This document shows, in pieces, positions 50,781-59,249 of a stretch of DNA of 64,000 bases. A program made the translations under genes and the position numbers. Source of the DNA: Ramlibacter cellulosilyticus (lineage in GTDB: Bacteria > Pseudomonadota > Gammaproteobacteria > Burkholderiales > Burkholderiaceae_C); the NCBI RefSeq assembly GCF_014297465.1, contig NZ_JACORT010000017.1:1-64000 (forward strand), read 5' to 3'. Numbering within the stretch: the first letter of the stretch is position 1; every line of letters begins with the position of its first letter. The notes beneath the pieces were generated by a model. That model worked only from the letters and a program-made list of their open reading frames with translations, was not told the origin of the DNA and searched no databases.

Positions 50781-51748
50781 TGGATCCCGGAGTGCACGAC
50801 GCGCTGCATGCCTTCGGCCCCCAGGCCGCGCACCTGGTGGACCTGTGGCGCATCTTCCTGGTCGTCTGCAGCGTGGTGTTCGCCGCGGTGCTGGTGGCGC
50901 TGGTCCTCGCGATCCGCCGCGCACCACGCGCGAGCGAGGCGGATCCGCCGGATCTGAGCACCGTCAACCGGCCGGAGCCACGCGTGCGGCGCAACGTCAC
51001 CACGGCCGTCGTGGCCGCGGTCCTCGGCCTGCTGGCGCTGCTGGTCGCGAGCGTGTTCACCGACCGCGCGCTCACGCGACTGAGCCTGAAGGACGCGATC
51101 AACATCGAGGTCACGGCCTACCAGTGGTGGTGGAACGTGAAGTACCAGAACGGCCCGGTGTCCGAGACCTTCAGCACCGCCAACGAGATCCACGTGCCCA
51201 CCGGCAAGCCGGTCGTGATCACGCTCAAGGGCGGGGACGTCATCCACAGCCTGTGGGTGCCCAGCCTCGCCGGCAAGCGGGACCTGATCCCGGGGCGCAC
51301 GGCGCAGATCGCCTTCCAGGCGGACCACCCCGGCGTGTACCGCGGCCAGTGCGCGGAGTTCTGCGGCTTCCAGCATGCGTTCATGGCCTTCGAGGTGCAT
51401 GCGCAGGCGCCGGCGGAGTTCGAGGCCTGGCGGCAGGCGCAGATCAAGCCGGCCGCGCCGCCTTCGGACCCGCAGGCGCAGCGCGGGCTGCAGCTGTTCC
51501 AGTCCATCCAGTGCGCGATGTGCCACACGGTGCAAGGCACGATCGCCCAGGCGCGCACCGGCCCGGACCTCACCCACTTCGCCAGCCGCCGCACCATCGC
51601 CGCCGGCACGCTGCCCAACACGCCCGGCAACCTGGCGAGCTGGATCGCCGACCCGCACAAGCACAAGCCCGGAGTGAACATGCCCGCGAACCCGCTGTCC
51701 GGCGAAGACCTCGCCGCACTGGTGGCCTGGCTGGGGACGCTGAAATGA
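50780..51748 (+). CDS. caa3-type cytochrome c oxidase subunit II with fused cytochrome c domain
   Basis: 322 residues, start overlapping the previous stop as TGATG. Two membrane helices (about 20-45 and 75-95) precede the CuA cupredoxin domain with EVTAYQWWWNVKY and the CuA ligands C191, C195, H199 and M202 (CAEFCGFQHAFM). A C-terminal heme domain carries C245-C248-H249 (CAMCH) and GVNMP. This architecture defines caa3 oxidases that accept electrons through their own heme c. Confidence 0.95.
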   Translation: MDPGVHDALHAFGPQAAHLVDLWRIFLVVCSVVFAAVLVALVLAIRRAPRASEADPPDLSTVNRPEPRVRRNVTTAVVAAVLGLLALLVASVFTDRALTRLSLKDAINIEVTAYQWWWNVKYQNGPVSETFSTANEIHVPTGKPVVITLKGGDVIHSLWVPSLAGKRDLIPGRTAQIAFQADHPGVYRGQCAEFCGFQHAFMAFEVHAQAPAEFEAWRQAQIKPAAPPSDPQAQRGLQLFQSIQCAMCHTVQGTIAQARTGPDLTHFASRRTIAAGTLPNTPGNLASWIADPHKHKPGVNMPANPLSGEDLAALVAWLGTLK

Positions 51749-53724
51749 GCGCGGAACGCACGATGCCCGTCGGGCCGCTGGGCGAGAAGGCGCACCCGAC
51801 CAAGGGCCGCCTGAAGGACGGGCTCGCCGGCGGCGAGCTGGTCACGCGCGTACTGGACGAAACCTGGAGTGACTGGCCCGGCTTCTTCGGCTGGTTCTGC
51901 GTGACCAACCACAAGACCATCGGCAAGCGCTTCATCGTCACCTGCCTCGTGTTCTTCGCGCTGGGTGGCCTGCTGGCGGCGTTGATGCGCACGCAGCTCG
52001 CGCGGCCGGGCCAGCCGTTCATGGACCCGGACCTCTACAACCAGGTCTTCTCCATGCACGGCACGAACATGATGTTCCTGTTCGCCGTGCCGGTGATGCA
52101 GGCGGTGGCCATCTACCTCGTGCCGCTGATGGTGGGCGCGCGCAGCACCGCCTTCCCGCGGCTGACGGCGTACTCGTACTGGATCTTCCTCTTCGGCGGT
52201 TGCATGATCTGGATCGCCTTCTTCTTCAACACGGGGCCGGAGGCGGGCTGGTTCAGCTACGTGCCGCTCTCGGGGCCGGCGTACAGCCCGGGCAAGCGCA
52301 CCGACTTCTGGGCGCAGATGATCACCTTCACGGAGGTGTCGGGGCTGCTGGACGCGGTGATCATCATCTGCACCGTCTTCAAGCTGCGCGCGCCGGGCAT
52401 GACGCTCAACCGCATCCCGCTGTACGTGTGGGCGATGCTGGTCACCGCCTTCATGATCCTGTTCGCCATGCCGTCGGTGGCGCTCGCCAGCGCCATGCTG
52501 ATCATGGACCGGCTGGTCGCGACGCACTTCTTCAACCCCGGCGAGGGCGGCGACGCGCTGCTCTGGCAGCACCTGTTCTGGTTCTTCGGCCACCCCGAGG
52601 TGTACCTGATCTTCCTGCCGGGCCTGGGCTTCATGTCCGCCATGATCCCGACGTTCGCGCGGCGGCCCATGTTCGGCTACACCGCGATGGTGCTGTCGGT
52701 GATCGCGACGGGCTTCCTGTCCTTCGGCCTGTGGGTGCACCACATGTTCGCGACCAACGTGCCGGAGCTGGGCAAGACCTTCTTCACGGCGATGAGCATG
52801 CTGATCGCCATCCCGACCGCGGTGCAGATCTTCTGCTGGATCGCGACGCTGTGGACCGGCAGGCTGAACTTCCGCGTGCCGCTGCTCTACGTGCTGTCGT
52901 TCTTCTTCATCCTCGTCATCGGCGGCCTGACGGGCCTGATGCTGGGTTCGGTCTCGCTCGACTCGCAGGTCCACGACACCTACTTCGTGGTCGCCCACCT
53001 GCACTACGTGCTGCTCGGGGGCGCCGTGTTCCCGCTGTTCGGCGCCTTCTACTACTGGTATCCCAAGTTCTCCGGCCGCCTGATGTCCGAGCGCCTGGGG
53101 CGCTGGGCCTTCTGGTTCATGTTCATCGGCTTCAACGTCGCCTTCTTCCCCATGCACGTGCTGGGGCTGCAAGGCATGCCGCGCCGCGTGTACACGTATG
53201 CGCCGGAGATGGGCTGGGGCACGTTGAACGTGGTGGCCACCCTGGGTGCGTACGCGCTCGCGCTGGGCATCTTCCTGGTGCTGGTGAACGCGGTGCGCAG
53301 CTGGCGGCACGGCGAAGTGGCCGGCCCGAACCCGTGGGGCGCGAGCACGCTCGAATGGGCGACCGATTCGCCGCCGCGCATGTGCAACTTTCCCGCGATC
53401 CCGGTGGTGCACGGCCGCGACCCGCTCTGGCAAGGCGTGCCCGAAGGCCAGCCGGACCACGTCTCCGGGCTCGCCGCGGACCTGCGCGAGCATCTCACGA
53501 CCACGCTGGCCGATGCGAAGCCCGACAGCCGCATGATCTTCCCGGATTCGTCGCCGTGGCCCTTCCTGAGCGCGGTGGCGACCACGGTGATGTTCATCGG
53601 CTCGATCTTCTCGCCGGTGCTCGCCGTGGTGCTGATGGTGCCGCTGGCGGTGGCGCTCATCTGCTGGTTCTGGCCGCGGCCCAGCGAGTCCGCCGAGGAA
53701 CTGGCCCTGGAGAAGCTGGAATGA
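51745..53724 (+). CDS. Cytochrome c oxidase subunit I (caa3-type)
   Basis: 659 residues from ATG 51745 (ATGA overlap) with about 12-14 helices and a long N-terminal soluble part. Heme/copper residues are visible: SMHGTNMMFLFAVP (low-spin heme His), WFFGHPEVYLIFLPG with the CuB His and cross-linked Tyr and Glu, VHHMF, and VHDTYFVVAHLHYVLLGG. It is the proton-pumping O2-reducing core. It lies within an uninterrupted, coupled operon. Confidence 0.96.
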   Translation: MSAERTMPVGPLGEKAHPTKGRLKDGLAGGELVTRVLDETWSDWPGFFGWFCVTNHKTIGKRFIVTCLVFFALGGLLAALMRTQLARPGQPFMDPDLYNQVFSMHGTNMMFLFAVPVMQAVAIYLVPLMVGARSTAFPRLTAYSYWIFLFGGCMIWIAFFFNTGPEAGWFSYVPLSGPAYSPGKRTDFWAQMITFTEVSGLLDAVIIICTVFKLRAPGMTLNRIPLYVWAMLVTAFMILFAMPSVALASAMLIMDRLVATHFFNPGEGGDALLWQHLFWFFGHPEVYLIFLPGLGFMSAMIPTFARRPMFGYTAMVLSVIATGFLSFGLWVHHMFATNVPELGKTFFTAMSMLIAIPTAVQIFCWIATLWTGRLNFRVPLLYVLSFFFILVIGGLTGLMLGSVSLDSQVHDTYFVVAHLHYVLLGGAVFPLFGAFYYWYPKFSGRLMSERLGRWAFWFMFIGFNVAFFPMHVLGLQGMPRRVYTYAPEMGWGTLNVVATLGAYALALGIFLVLVNAVRSWRHGEVAGPNPWGASTLEWATDSPPRMCNFPAIPVVHGRDPLWQGVPEGQPDHVSGLAADLREHLTTTLADAKPDSRMIFPDSSPWPFLSAVATTVMFIGSIFSPVLAVVLMVPLAVALICWFWPRPSESAEELALEKLE

Positions 53725-54335
53725 GCGGCGCCGAAGTGAAGGGACGCGCGCTCGACGTGCGCGAGCTGCCCACCGTGGTGTTCGGGCACCGCAGCCTGAT
53801 GTGGTGGGGCACGCTGGGATTCATGGTCGTCGAGGCCACGGTTTTCGCGCTGGCGCTCATGGCCTACTTCTACCTGCGCAGCCACCAGGAGACCTGGCCG
53901 CTCACCGCGCCGCCGCCCGACCTGCTGTGGGGCACGCTCAACACGGTCGTGATGCTCGTGAGCTTCCTGCCGGCGCACCTCGCCAAGAAGGCAGCCGAGC
54001 ACCTGCAGCTGAAGAAGGTGCGGCTGTGGCTGGTGGTGAGCTGCGTCTTCGGCATCGCGTTCTGCGTGATCCGCGGCCTGGAATTCGCCACGCTCAACGT
54101 GCGCTGGGACAGCAGCGCCTACGGCTCGGTGGTCTGGCTGCTCCTGGGGCTGCACACCACCCACATCGTCACGGACCTGATGGACACGATCGTGCTCACC
54201 GTCATGTTCTTCACCGGGCCGCTGGACGGCAAGCGCTACGTGGACGTGAGCGAGAACTCGTTCTACTGGTACTTCGTGGTGGCGGCGTGGATCCCGATCT
54301 ACCTCGTCATCTACTTCGGCGCGAGGACGACATGA
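53721..54335 (+). CDS. Cytochrome c oxidase subunit III-family protein
   Basis: 204 residues with five predicted helices, shorter than the 260-residue seven-helix CoxC, as in other caa3 clusters. Family marks are LMWWGTLGFMVVEATVFALALMAYFYLR, LLLGLHTTHIVTDLMDTIVLTVMFF (the conserved His-bearing helix) and NSFYWYFVVAAWIPIYLVIYFG. It stabilises subunit I. ATGA overlaps at both ends. Confidence 0.92.
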   Translation: MSGAEVKGRALDVRELPTVVFGHRSLMWWGTLGFMVVEATVFALALMAYFYLRSHQETWPLTAPPPDLLWGTLNTVVMLVSFLPAHLAKKAAEHLQLKKVRLWLVVSCVFGIAFCVIRGLEFATLNVRWDSSAYGSVVWLLLGLHTTHIVTDLMDTIVLTVMFFTGPLDGKRYVDVSENSFYWYFVVAAWIPIYLVIYFGARTT

Positions 54336-54682
54336 GGGCGTGGAGCTGGCTCGGGCTGTTGGTCGCGCCCACCGTGGCGCTGGCGGCGCAGAGCACGCTG
54401 TACGCCCTGGTCACGCCGTCGTGCAGCCAGCAGGCGCGGCTGGAGATGCATCTCGCGGCGGCGGTGGCGCTCGTCATCGCCGCGGTGTTCGCGGTGATGG
54501 CGTTCGCGGAATCGTCCCTGCGCCGCGGCGAGCCCGGCTCTCCCGACCACGACGGCGCGCAAGCGCCGGTGACGCGCCGCTTCCTGGCGGACATCGCGGC
54601 GGCCGTCGCGGGGCTGTCGTGCCTCGTGATCCTGGCCATGTGGTTCGCGCTGTGGATGCTGGGGCCTTGCGAGTTGTTCTGA
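54332..54682 (+). CDS. Small membrane protein in the oxidase operon (subunit IV position)
   Basis: 116 residues with three predicted helices: 5-25 (WLGLLVAPTVALAAQS), 42-60 (AAAVALVIAAVFAVMAF) and 88-112 (AAAVAGLSCLVILAMWFALWML). A short polar loop (RRGEPGSPDHDGAQAPVTRR) lies between the last two. I recognise no family. Position between CoxC and CtaG and its 4-base overlap with coxC suggest an accessory or subunit-IV-like role in the oxidase; that is inference. Confidence 0.7.
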   Translation: MRAWSWLGLLVAPTVALAAQSTLYALVTPSCSQQARLEMHLAAAVALVIAAVFAVMAFAESSLRRGEPGSPDHDGAQAPVTRRFLADIAAAVAGLSCLVILAMWFALWMLGPCELF

Positions 54683-55551
54683 TCCTGCTGGCGGCGGCGC
54701 TGCCCTTCGCCGCGCTTGCGCACGTGCCGGAGCCCGCCGCGCCGGTGGCGTCGCTCTGGCAGTGGAACCTGGCGCCCTGGCTGCTCGCGCTGCTGGCCGT
54801 GTCCGCGGCCGGCTACGGCCTGGGGCTGCGCCGCCTGTGGGGGCAGGCGGGGCGCGGGCGCGGCGTCTCGACGTGGCAGGCGTGGGCGTTCGCGACCGGC
54901 TGGCTGGCGGTGGTGGGCGCGCTCGTGTCGCCGCTCGACCCGCTGGGCGGGCGGCTGTTCTCCGCGCACATGGTGCAGCACGAATTGCTGATGGTCGTGG
55001 CCGCGCCGCTGCTGGTGGTGGGGCGTCCGCTCGCCACCTGGACCTGGGCCTTGTCGCCCTCGCAGCGCCGCACGGTGGGGCGCCTGTTCCAGGTGCGCGG
55101 CTGGGCGTCGCTGTGGACCACGCTGACCGACCCGCTCGTGGCCTGGGCCTTGCACGCGCTGGTGCTGTGGGGCTGGCACATCCCGGGTGCCTTCGATGCG
55201 GCGCTGGAGAACGAGGCGCTGCACATCCTGCAGCACGCGAGCTTCCTGGTGACCGCGCTGTTCTTCTGGTGGGCCGTGCTGGGGCACGATCCGCGCGGGC
55301 GCTACGGGCCGGGGCACTCGGCGGCCTACCTGTTCACGACGATGATGCACACGGCGGCGCTCGGGGCGCTGCTGAGCCTGTCGCCGACGGCGTGGTATGC
55401 CCCGTACATCCCGCGGACGGCGGCGCTGGGCTTCGATCCGGTGGACGACCAGCAGCTCGGCGGGCTGGTGATGTGGGTGCCGGCGGGGATGGCGTACATC
55501 GTGGCGGCGTTGTGGGTGCTGGGGGGGATGCTCACGCGGACCAAGGCGTGA
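54667..55551 (+). CDS. ctaG: CtaG-type (caa3_CtaG) cytochrome c oxidase assembly protein
   Basis: 294 residues if translation starts at the TTG 54667, which places a signal-like helix (RVVLILLAAALPFAALAH) at the N terminus; a GTG at 54652 is also possible. The caa3_CtaG family has six or seven helices with SAHMVQHELLMVVAAPLLVVGRP, WGWHIPGAFDAALENEALHILQHASFLVTALFFWWAV and YLFTTMMHTAALGALLSLSP. The conserved His residues may handle copper for the CuA or CuB centre. It overlaps the preceding gene by 16 bases and ends the operon. Confidence 0.9.
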   Translation: MRVVLILLAAALPFAALAHVPEPAAPVASLWQWNLAPWLLALLAVSAAGYGLGLRRLWGQAGRGRGVSTWQAWAFATGWLAVVGALVSPLDPLGGRLFSAHMVQHELLMVVAAPLLVVGRPLATWTWALSPSQRRTVGRLFQVRGWASLWTTLTDPLVAWALHALVLWGWHIPGAFDAALENEALHILQHASFLVTALFFWWAVLGHDPRGRYGPGHSAAYLFTTMMHTAALGALLSLSPTAWYAPYIPRTAALGFDPVDDQQLGGLVMWVPAGMAYIVAALWVLGGMLTRTKA

Positions 55552-55558
55552 CGCGGGG

Positions 55559-55640
55559 GAGCTGGGGTGCGCTGCGCGCAACCCAGCTTACGAAGGACGC
55601 GACGGCACGTAGGCTGGGTTTCGCGAACGCGAACCCCAGC
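55559..55640. repeat. Two GCTGGG-type repeats between oxidase and YciI operons
   Basis: A minus-oriented copy (55561-55591) and a plus-oriented variant (55609-55640, GTAGGCTGGGTTTCGCGAACGCGAACCCCAGC) fill most of the 138-base gap. I found no ECF42 promoter in the remaining 50 bases ahead of the first YciI gene. Confidence 0.7.
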
Positions 55641-55689
55641 GATCCGGCCCCGATTGCCCCCTCACGGCCCCGCCCCTATCATCCCCCGC

Positions 55690-56043
55690 ATGCCCTACAT
55701 GCTCCTCATCCACGAAGACCCCGCCCAGCGCGGCACGCGCACGCGCGCGGAGGGCGAGGCGGTCTTCCAGCGCATGGTGGACTTCGCCGAGGCGCTGAAG
55801 CGCGAGGACAAGCTGCTGGCGGTGGAGTCGCTCGCCGGCCTGCAGGACGCCGCGCGCGTGCGCGTGCGCAACGGCAAGGCGCAGGTGCTCGACGGCCCCT
55901 TCGCCGAAGCCAAGGAAATGGTCGGCGGCTTCTTCCTCCTGGATTGCCGCACCCGCGACGAAGCCCTGGCGCTCGCCCGCCGCTGCCCCGCCGCCGAATG
56001 GGCGACGGTGGAAGTGCGCGAGACAGCACCTTGTTACATGTAG
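55690..56043 (+). CDS. YciI-family (DGPF) protein 1
   Basis: 117 residues. MPYMLLIHEDPAQRG at the start, ALKREDKLLAVESLAGLQDA, and the VLDGPFAEAKEMVGGFFLLDCRTRDEALALARRCPAA segment contain the DGPF motif used to name these proteins. They adopt a ferredoxin-like dimer; the function is unknown, but they are the hallmark partners of ECF42 sigma factors, as here. Confidence 0.9.
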   Translation: MPYMLLIHEDPAQRGTRTRAEGEAVFQRMVDFAEALKREDKLLAVESLAGLQDAARVRVRNGKAQVLDGPFAEAKEMVGGFFLLDCRTRDEALALARRCPAAEWATVEVRETAPCYM

Positions 56044-56055
56044 GAGCGCGGCGGC

Positions 56056-56082
56056 TGTCGATTCCGCCGTGCGTGCTTCGTC
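56056..56082 (+). promoter_or_regulatory. ECF42-type promoter upstream of YciI protein 2
   Basis: TGTCGA at 56056-56061, a 17-base spacer and CGTC at 56079-56082 match the reported ECF42 promoter (TGTCGA -35, CGA/TC -10). It lies 56 bases before the start codon and would drive the five-gene run ending in the sigma gene, giving autoregulation. Confidence 0.75.
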
Positions 56083-56137
56083 GTGGAGGCAGGAGGACGG
56101 CAGGACGCCGCTTCCACCCACCCACGAGGAGCACTCC

Positions 56138-56560
56138 ATGCGTTTCATGATCATCGTGAAGGCCACCCCCGATTCCGAGGCCGGCCGCTTCCCGCCCAAC
56201 CCCGAGCCGCTGTTCCAGGCGATGGCCGCCTACCACGAGGAACTCGCGCGCGCCGGCGCGCTGCTCGATGCGAGCGGCCTGCAACCGAGCAGCAAGGGCT
56301 GGCGCGTGCAGTACGAAGGCGGCAAGCGCACCGTCGTCGACGGCCCGTTCGCCGAGACCAAGGAACTGATCGCGGGCTACACGCTGATCCAGACCCGCAC
56401 CCGCGACGAGGCCATCGAGTGGACCAAGCGCTTCCCCAACCCGATCGGCGAGGGCGTCTCCTGCCACATCGAGGTGCGGCAGCTGTACGAGATGGACGAC
56501 TTCGAGGGGCTGCTGAAGGAGGAGACCAAGCAGCGCTTCGAGAAGATCGACATCCGCTGA
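56138..56560 (+). CDS. YciI-family (DGPF) protein 2
   Basis: 140 residues from ATG 56138 with GAGGAG upstream. RFMIIVKATPDSEAGRFPPNPEPLFQAMAAYHEELARAGALLDASGLQPSSKGWRV is the longer YciI type, followed by VVDGPFAETKELIAGYTLIQTRTRDEAIEWTKRFPNPI with the DGPF motif. Likely a target of the neighbouring ECF42 sigma. It lies between the ECF42 promoter and the START-like genes. Confidence 0.92.
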   Translation: MRFMIIVKATPDSEAGRFPPNPEPLFQAMAAYHEELARAGALLDASGLQPSSKGWRVQYEGGKRTVVDGPFAETKELIAGYTLIQTRTRDEAIEWTKRFPNPIGEGVSCHIEVRQLYEMDDFEGLLKEETKQRFEKIDIR

Positions 56561-56570
56561 GGGCGCCGCC

Positions 56571-57095
56571 ATGCTCAAGACCGTCGCCCTCGTCGCCGTG
56601 CTCGCCATCGGCGGCGTGCTGCTCTACGCGGCCACGCGGCCGGACACGTTCCGCGTGGCGCGCTCCACGACCGTGAAGGCCCCGCCCGCGAAGCTGCATG
56701 CCCTGATCAACGACCTGCACCAGTTCAACACCTGGAACCCGTTCGAGAAGGGCGACCCGCAGGCGCGCGGCGAGTACCGCGGCCCCGCGGCCGGCCCGGG
56801 TGCGGCCTACCACTTCGCCGGCGGCAAGTCCGGCAGCGGCAGCCTGCGCATCCTGGAGTCCGCGCCCACGCACGTGCGGATGGAGCTGCACATGCTGCAG
56901 CCGATGGAAGCGCTGAACAACGTGCAGTTCACGCTGCAGCCGCAAGGCGACGCCACCGAAGTGACCTGGAGCATGGATGGCGCCACCCCGTTCCTGGGGA
57001 AGGTGCTGCACGTGTTCATCGACATGGACCGCATGGTGGGCAGCCAGTTCGAATCCGGCCTCGCCGACCTGAAACAGCGCGCCGAGCGCACCTGA
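56571..57095 (+). CDS. SRPBCC (START-like) protein with N-terminal membrane helix
   Basis: 174 residues. A hydrophobic N-terminal segment (LKTVALVAVLAIGGVLLYAATRP) is followed by an SRPBCC/polyketide-cyclase domain: STTVKAPPAKLHALINDLHQFNTWNPFEKGDP, PGAAYHFAGGKSGSGSLRIL, EVTWSMDGATPFLGKVLHVFIDMDRMVGSQFE. These bind hydrophobic ligands. It is in the ECF42 operon, 10 bases after YciI protein 2. Confidence 0.87.
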   Translation: MLKTVALVAVLAIGGVLLYAATRPDTFRVARSTTVKAPPAKLHALINDLHQFNTWNPFEKGDPQARGEYRGPAAGPGAAYHFAGGKSGSGSLRILESAPTHVRMELHMLQPMEALNNVQFTLQPQGDATEVTWSMDGATPFLGKVLHVFIDMDRMVGSQFESGLADLKQRAERT

Positions 57096-57104
57096 GGACA
57101 CGAG

Positions 57105-57554
57105 ATGGACAACACCACGGAAGCGGACCGCGAGCTCGCCACGGAGCGCGTGCTGCCGTACTCGCGCGGCGAGGTCTACCGCGCCATCGCCACCCCCGAG
57201 CGCCTGGCGCGCTGGTGGGGTCCCGCCGGCTTCACCAGCACGGTGGAGACCTGCGACTTCCGCCAGGGCGGGCACTGGCGCTTCGCGCTGGTCGGCCCCG
57301 ACGGCAAGAGCCATCCCAACCACAACATCTTCGCCCTCATCGAGCCGGCGCGCCGCGTCGTGATCCGGCACGAGGACAGGACGCACGGCTTCCGCCTGAC
57401 CATCAGCCTGTCGGACGCCGAAGGCGGCACGCGCGTGGGCTGGCAGCAGGTCTTCGACGACCCTGCCGAACGGGACCGCATGGCGCCCATCTGCGTCCCC
57501 GCCAACGAACAGAACCTCGACCGGCTGCACGCCGAGATCGCCTCGCATTCCTGA
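57105..57554 (+). CDS. SRPBCC / AHSA1-type protein
   Basis: 149 residues in the AHSA1 (activator of Hsp90 ATPase-like) domain: TERVLPYSRGEVYRAIATPERLARWWGPAGFTSTVETCDFRQGGHWRFALVGPDG and MAPICVPANEQNLDRLHAEI. This is the group frequent in ECF42 and YciI loci. Ligand unknown. Confidence 0.87.
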   Translation: MDNTTEADRELATERVLPYSRGEVYRAIATPERLARWWGPAGFTSTVETCDFRQGGHWRFALVGPDGKSHPNHNIFALIEPARRVVIRHEDRTHGFRLTISLSDAEGGTRVGWQQVFDDPAERDRMAPICVPANEQNLDRLHAEIASHS

Positions 57555-57568
57555 ACACGGAGCCGACC

Positions 57569-57979
57569 ATGGGCCGCAAGATCTTCGTCAACCTGCCGAT
57601 CAAGGACATGAAGCGCTCGCAAGCGTTCTTCCGCGCGCTCGGCTTCGACTTCAACCCGCAGTTCACCAACGAGCAGGGCGCCTGCATGGTGGTGGCGGAG
57701 GACATCTTCGTGATGCTGCTGGTGGAACCGTTCTTCCAGACCTTCGTCAAGAAGCCGATCTCGGACGCGCGGAAATCCACCGAGGTGCTGGTGTGCCTCT
57801 CGTGCGATTCGCGCGCCGAGGTGGACGAGCTCGTGCGCAAGGCGCTCGCCGCCGGCGGCACCGCGCCCAACGCGCCGCAGGACCACGGCTTCATGTACGG
57901 CCACGGCTTCGAGGACCTCGACGGCCACGTCTGGGAGCTGGCGTGGATGGACCCGGCCGCGGCCCCGCCGCAAGCCTGA
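57569..57979 (+). CDS. VOC-family (glyoxalase/bleomycin-resistance-like) protein
   Basis: 136 residues. KIFVNLPIKDMKRSQAFFRALGFDFNPQFTNEQGACMVV begins the first beta-alpha-beta unit; the C terminus (DHGFMYGHGFEDLDGHVWELAWMD) has the metal-ligand Glu pattern of the family, close to PhnB-type members. It is probably regulated with the ECF42 sigma gene, which begins 4 bases later. Confidence 0.88.
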   Translation: MGRKIFVNLPIKDMKRSQAFFRALGFDFNPQFTNEQGACMVVAEDIFVMLLVEPFFQTFVKKPISDARKSTEVLVCLSCDSRAEVDELVRKALAAGGTAPNAPQDHGFMYGHGFEDLDGHVWELAWMDPAAAPPQA

Positions 57980-57983
57980 GCGC

Positions 57984-59249
57984 ATGCACTCGGCGACGCA
58001 CCAGGCCATCGCCGCCGTCTGGCGCATCGAGTCGGCGCGCCTCGTCGCCGTGCTCGCGCGGATGGTGCGCGACGTGGGCGTCGCCGAGGAGCTGGCGCAG
58101 GACGCGCTGGTCTCCGCGCTGGAGCACTGGCCGCGCGAAGGCGTGCCGGACAACCCGGCGGCGTGGCTGATGACCGCGGGCAAGCGCCGGGCGCTCGACC
58201 ACCTGCGTCGCGCGAAGATGCAGGACGGCAAGCACGAGGAACTGGGGCACGACCTGGAAGCGCAGGAGGCGCTGGTCGTGCCGGATTTCGTCGACGCGCT
58301 CGATGCCGCGCGCCAGGACGAGATCGGCGACGACCTGCTGCGGCTGATCTTCACGGCTTGCCATCCCGTGCTGTCCACCGATGCGCGCGTGGCGCTCACG
58401 CTGAAGCTGCTGGGCGGGCTCACCACCCACGAGATCGCGCGGGCCTACCTCGTGCCGGAGCCCACGATCGCCCAGCGGATCGTGCGGGCGAAGCGGACGC
58501 TGGCCGAAGCGAAGATCCCGTACGAAACGCCCCGCGGCGAGGAGCTGGAGCGCAGGCTCGCGTCCGTGCTCGAAGTCGTGTACCTGGTGTTCAACGAAGG
58601 CTACACCGCCACGGCGGGCGACGACTGGATGCGGCCCGAGCTCGCGCAGGAAGCGCTGCGGCTCGGCCGCATGCTGGCCGGGCTCGCGTCGGAAGAGCCC
58701 GAGGTGCACGGGCTCGTCGCGTTGATGGAGCTGCAGGCATCGCGCATGGCGGCGCGCACGGATGCGGAAGGGCGTCCGATCCTGCTGGCCGACCAGGACC
58801 GCGGCCGCTGGGACCCGCTGCTGGTGCGGCGCGGCCTCGCTGCGCTGGAGCGGGCGGCGAAGCTCGGGGGTGCGCGCGGGGTGTATGCGCTGCAGGCCGC
58901 GATCGCGGCCTGTCATGCGCGGGCGCGTCGCAGCGGGGACACGGACTGGAAGCGCATCGCAGCGTTGTACGGCGAACTGGCGGCGGTGGCGCCGTCACCG
59001 GTGGTGGAGTTGAACCGCGCGGTGGCGGTTGGCATGGCGGAAGGGCCGGCGGCGGGGCTGGCGATCGTGGATCGGTTGCGCAGTGAACCTGCGCTGCGGC
59101 GGTACCAGTGGTTGCCGAGCGTGCGGGGGGACCTGCTGGCGAAGCTGGGGAGGAAGGAGGAGGCGCGGGAGGCGTTGTTGGAGGCGGCGGAGCTGGCGGG
59201 GAATGGGCGCGAAAAGGAACTGCTGCTGCAACGTGCGCGTTCCCTGTAG
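57984..59249 (+). CDS. ECF42-family RNA polymerase sigma factor with TPR-type C-terminal domain
   Basis: 421 residues. Sigma2 (RIESARLVAVLARMVRDVGVAEELAQDALVSALEHWP) and sigma4 (FTACHPVLSTDARVALTLKLLGGLTTHEIARAYLVPEPTIAQRIVRAKRTL) are followed by the long ECF42 C-terminal region (VFNEGYTATAGDDWMRPELAQEALRLGRMLAGL, APSPVVELNRAVAVGMAEGPAAGLAIVD). That extension replaces an anti-sigma factor. The stop TAG is contributed by the start of a dispersed repeat. Confidence 0.95.
   Translation: MHSATHQAIAAVWRIESARLVAVLARMVRDVGVAEELAQDALVSALEHWPREGVPDNPAAWLMTAGKRRALDHLRRAKMQDGKHEELGHDLEAQEALVVPDFVDALDAARQDEIGDDLLRLIFTACHPVLSTDARVALTLKLLGGLTTHEIARAYLVPEPTIAQRIVRAKRTLAEAKIPYETPRGEELERRLASVLEVVYLVFNEGYTATAGDDWMRPELAQEALRLGRMLAGLASEEPEVHGLVALMELQASRMAARTDAEGRPILLADQDRGRWDPLLVRRGLAALERAAKLGGARGVYALQAAIAACHARARRSGDTDWKRIAALYGELAAVAPSPVVELNRAVAVGMAEGPAAGLAIVDRLRSEPALRRYQWLPSVRGDLLAKLGRKEEAREALLEAAELAGNGREKELLLQRARSL

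Noticed and set aside
51118..53493. A 791-residue minus-strand open frame opposite coxA
   Set aside because: His/Arg/Asp-rich shadow with no motif; the plus strand encodes the oxidase.
55552..55689. ECF42 promoter ahead of the first YciI gene
   Set aside because: No TGTCGA with a properly spaced CGWC was found in this gap.
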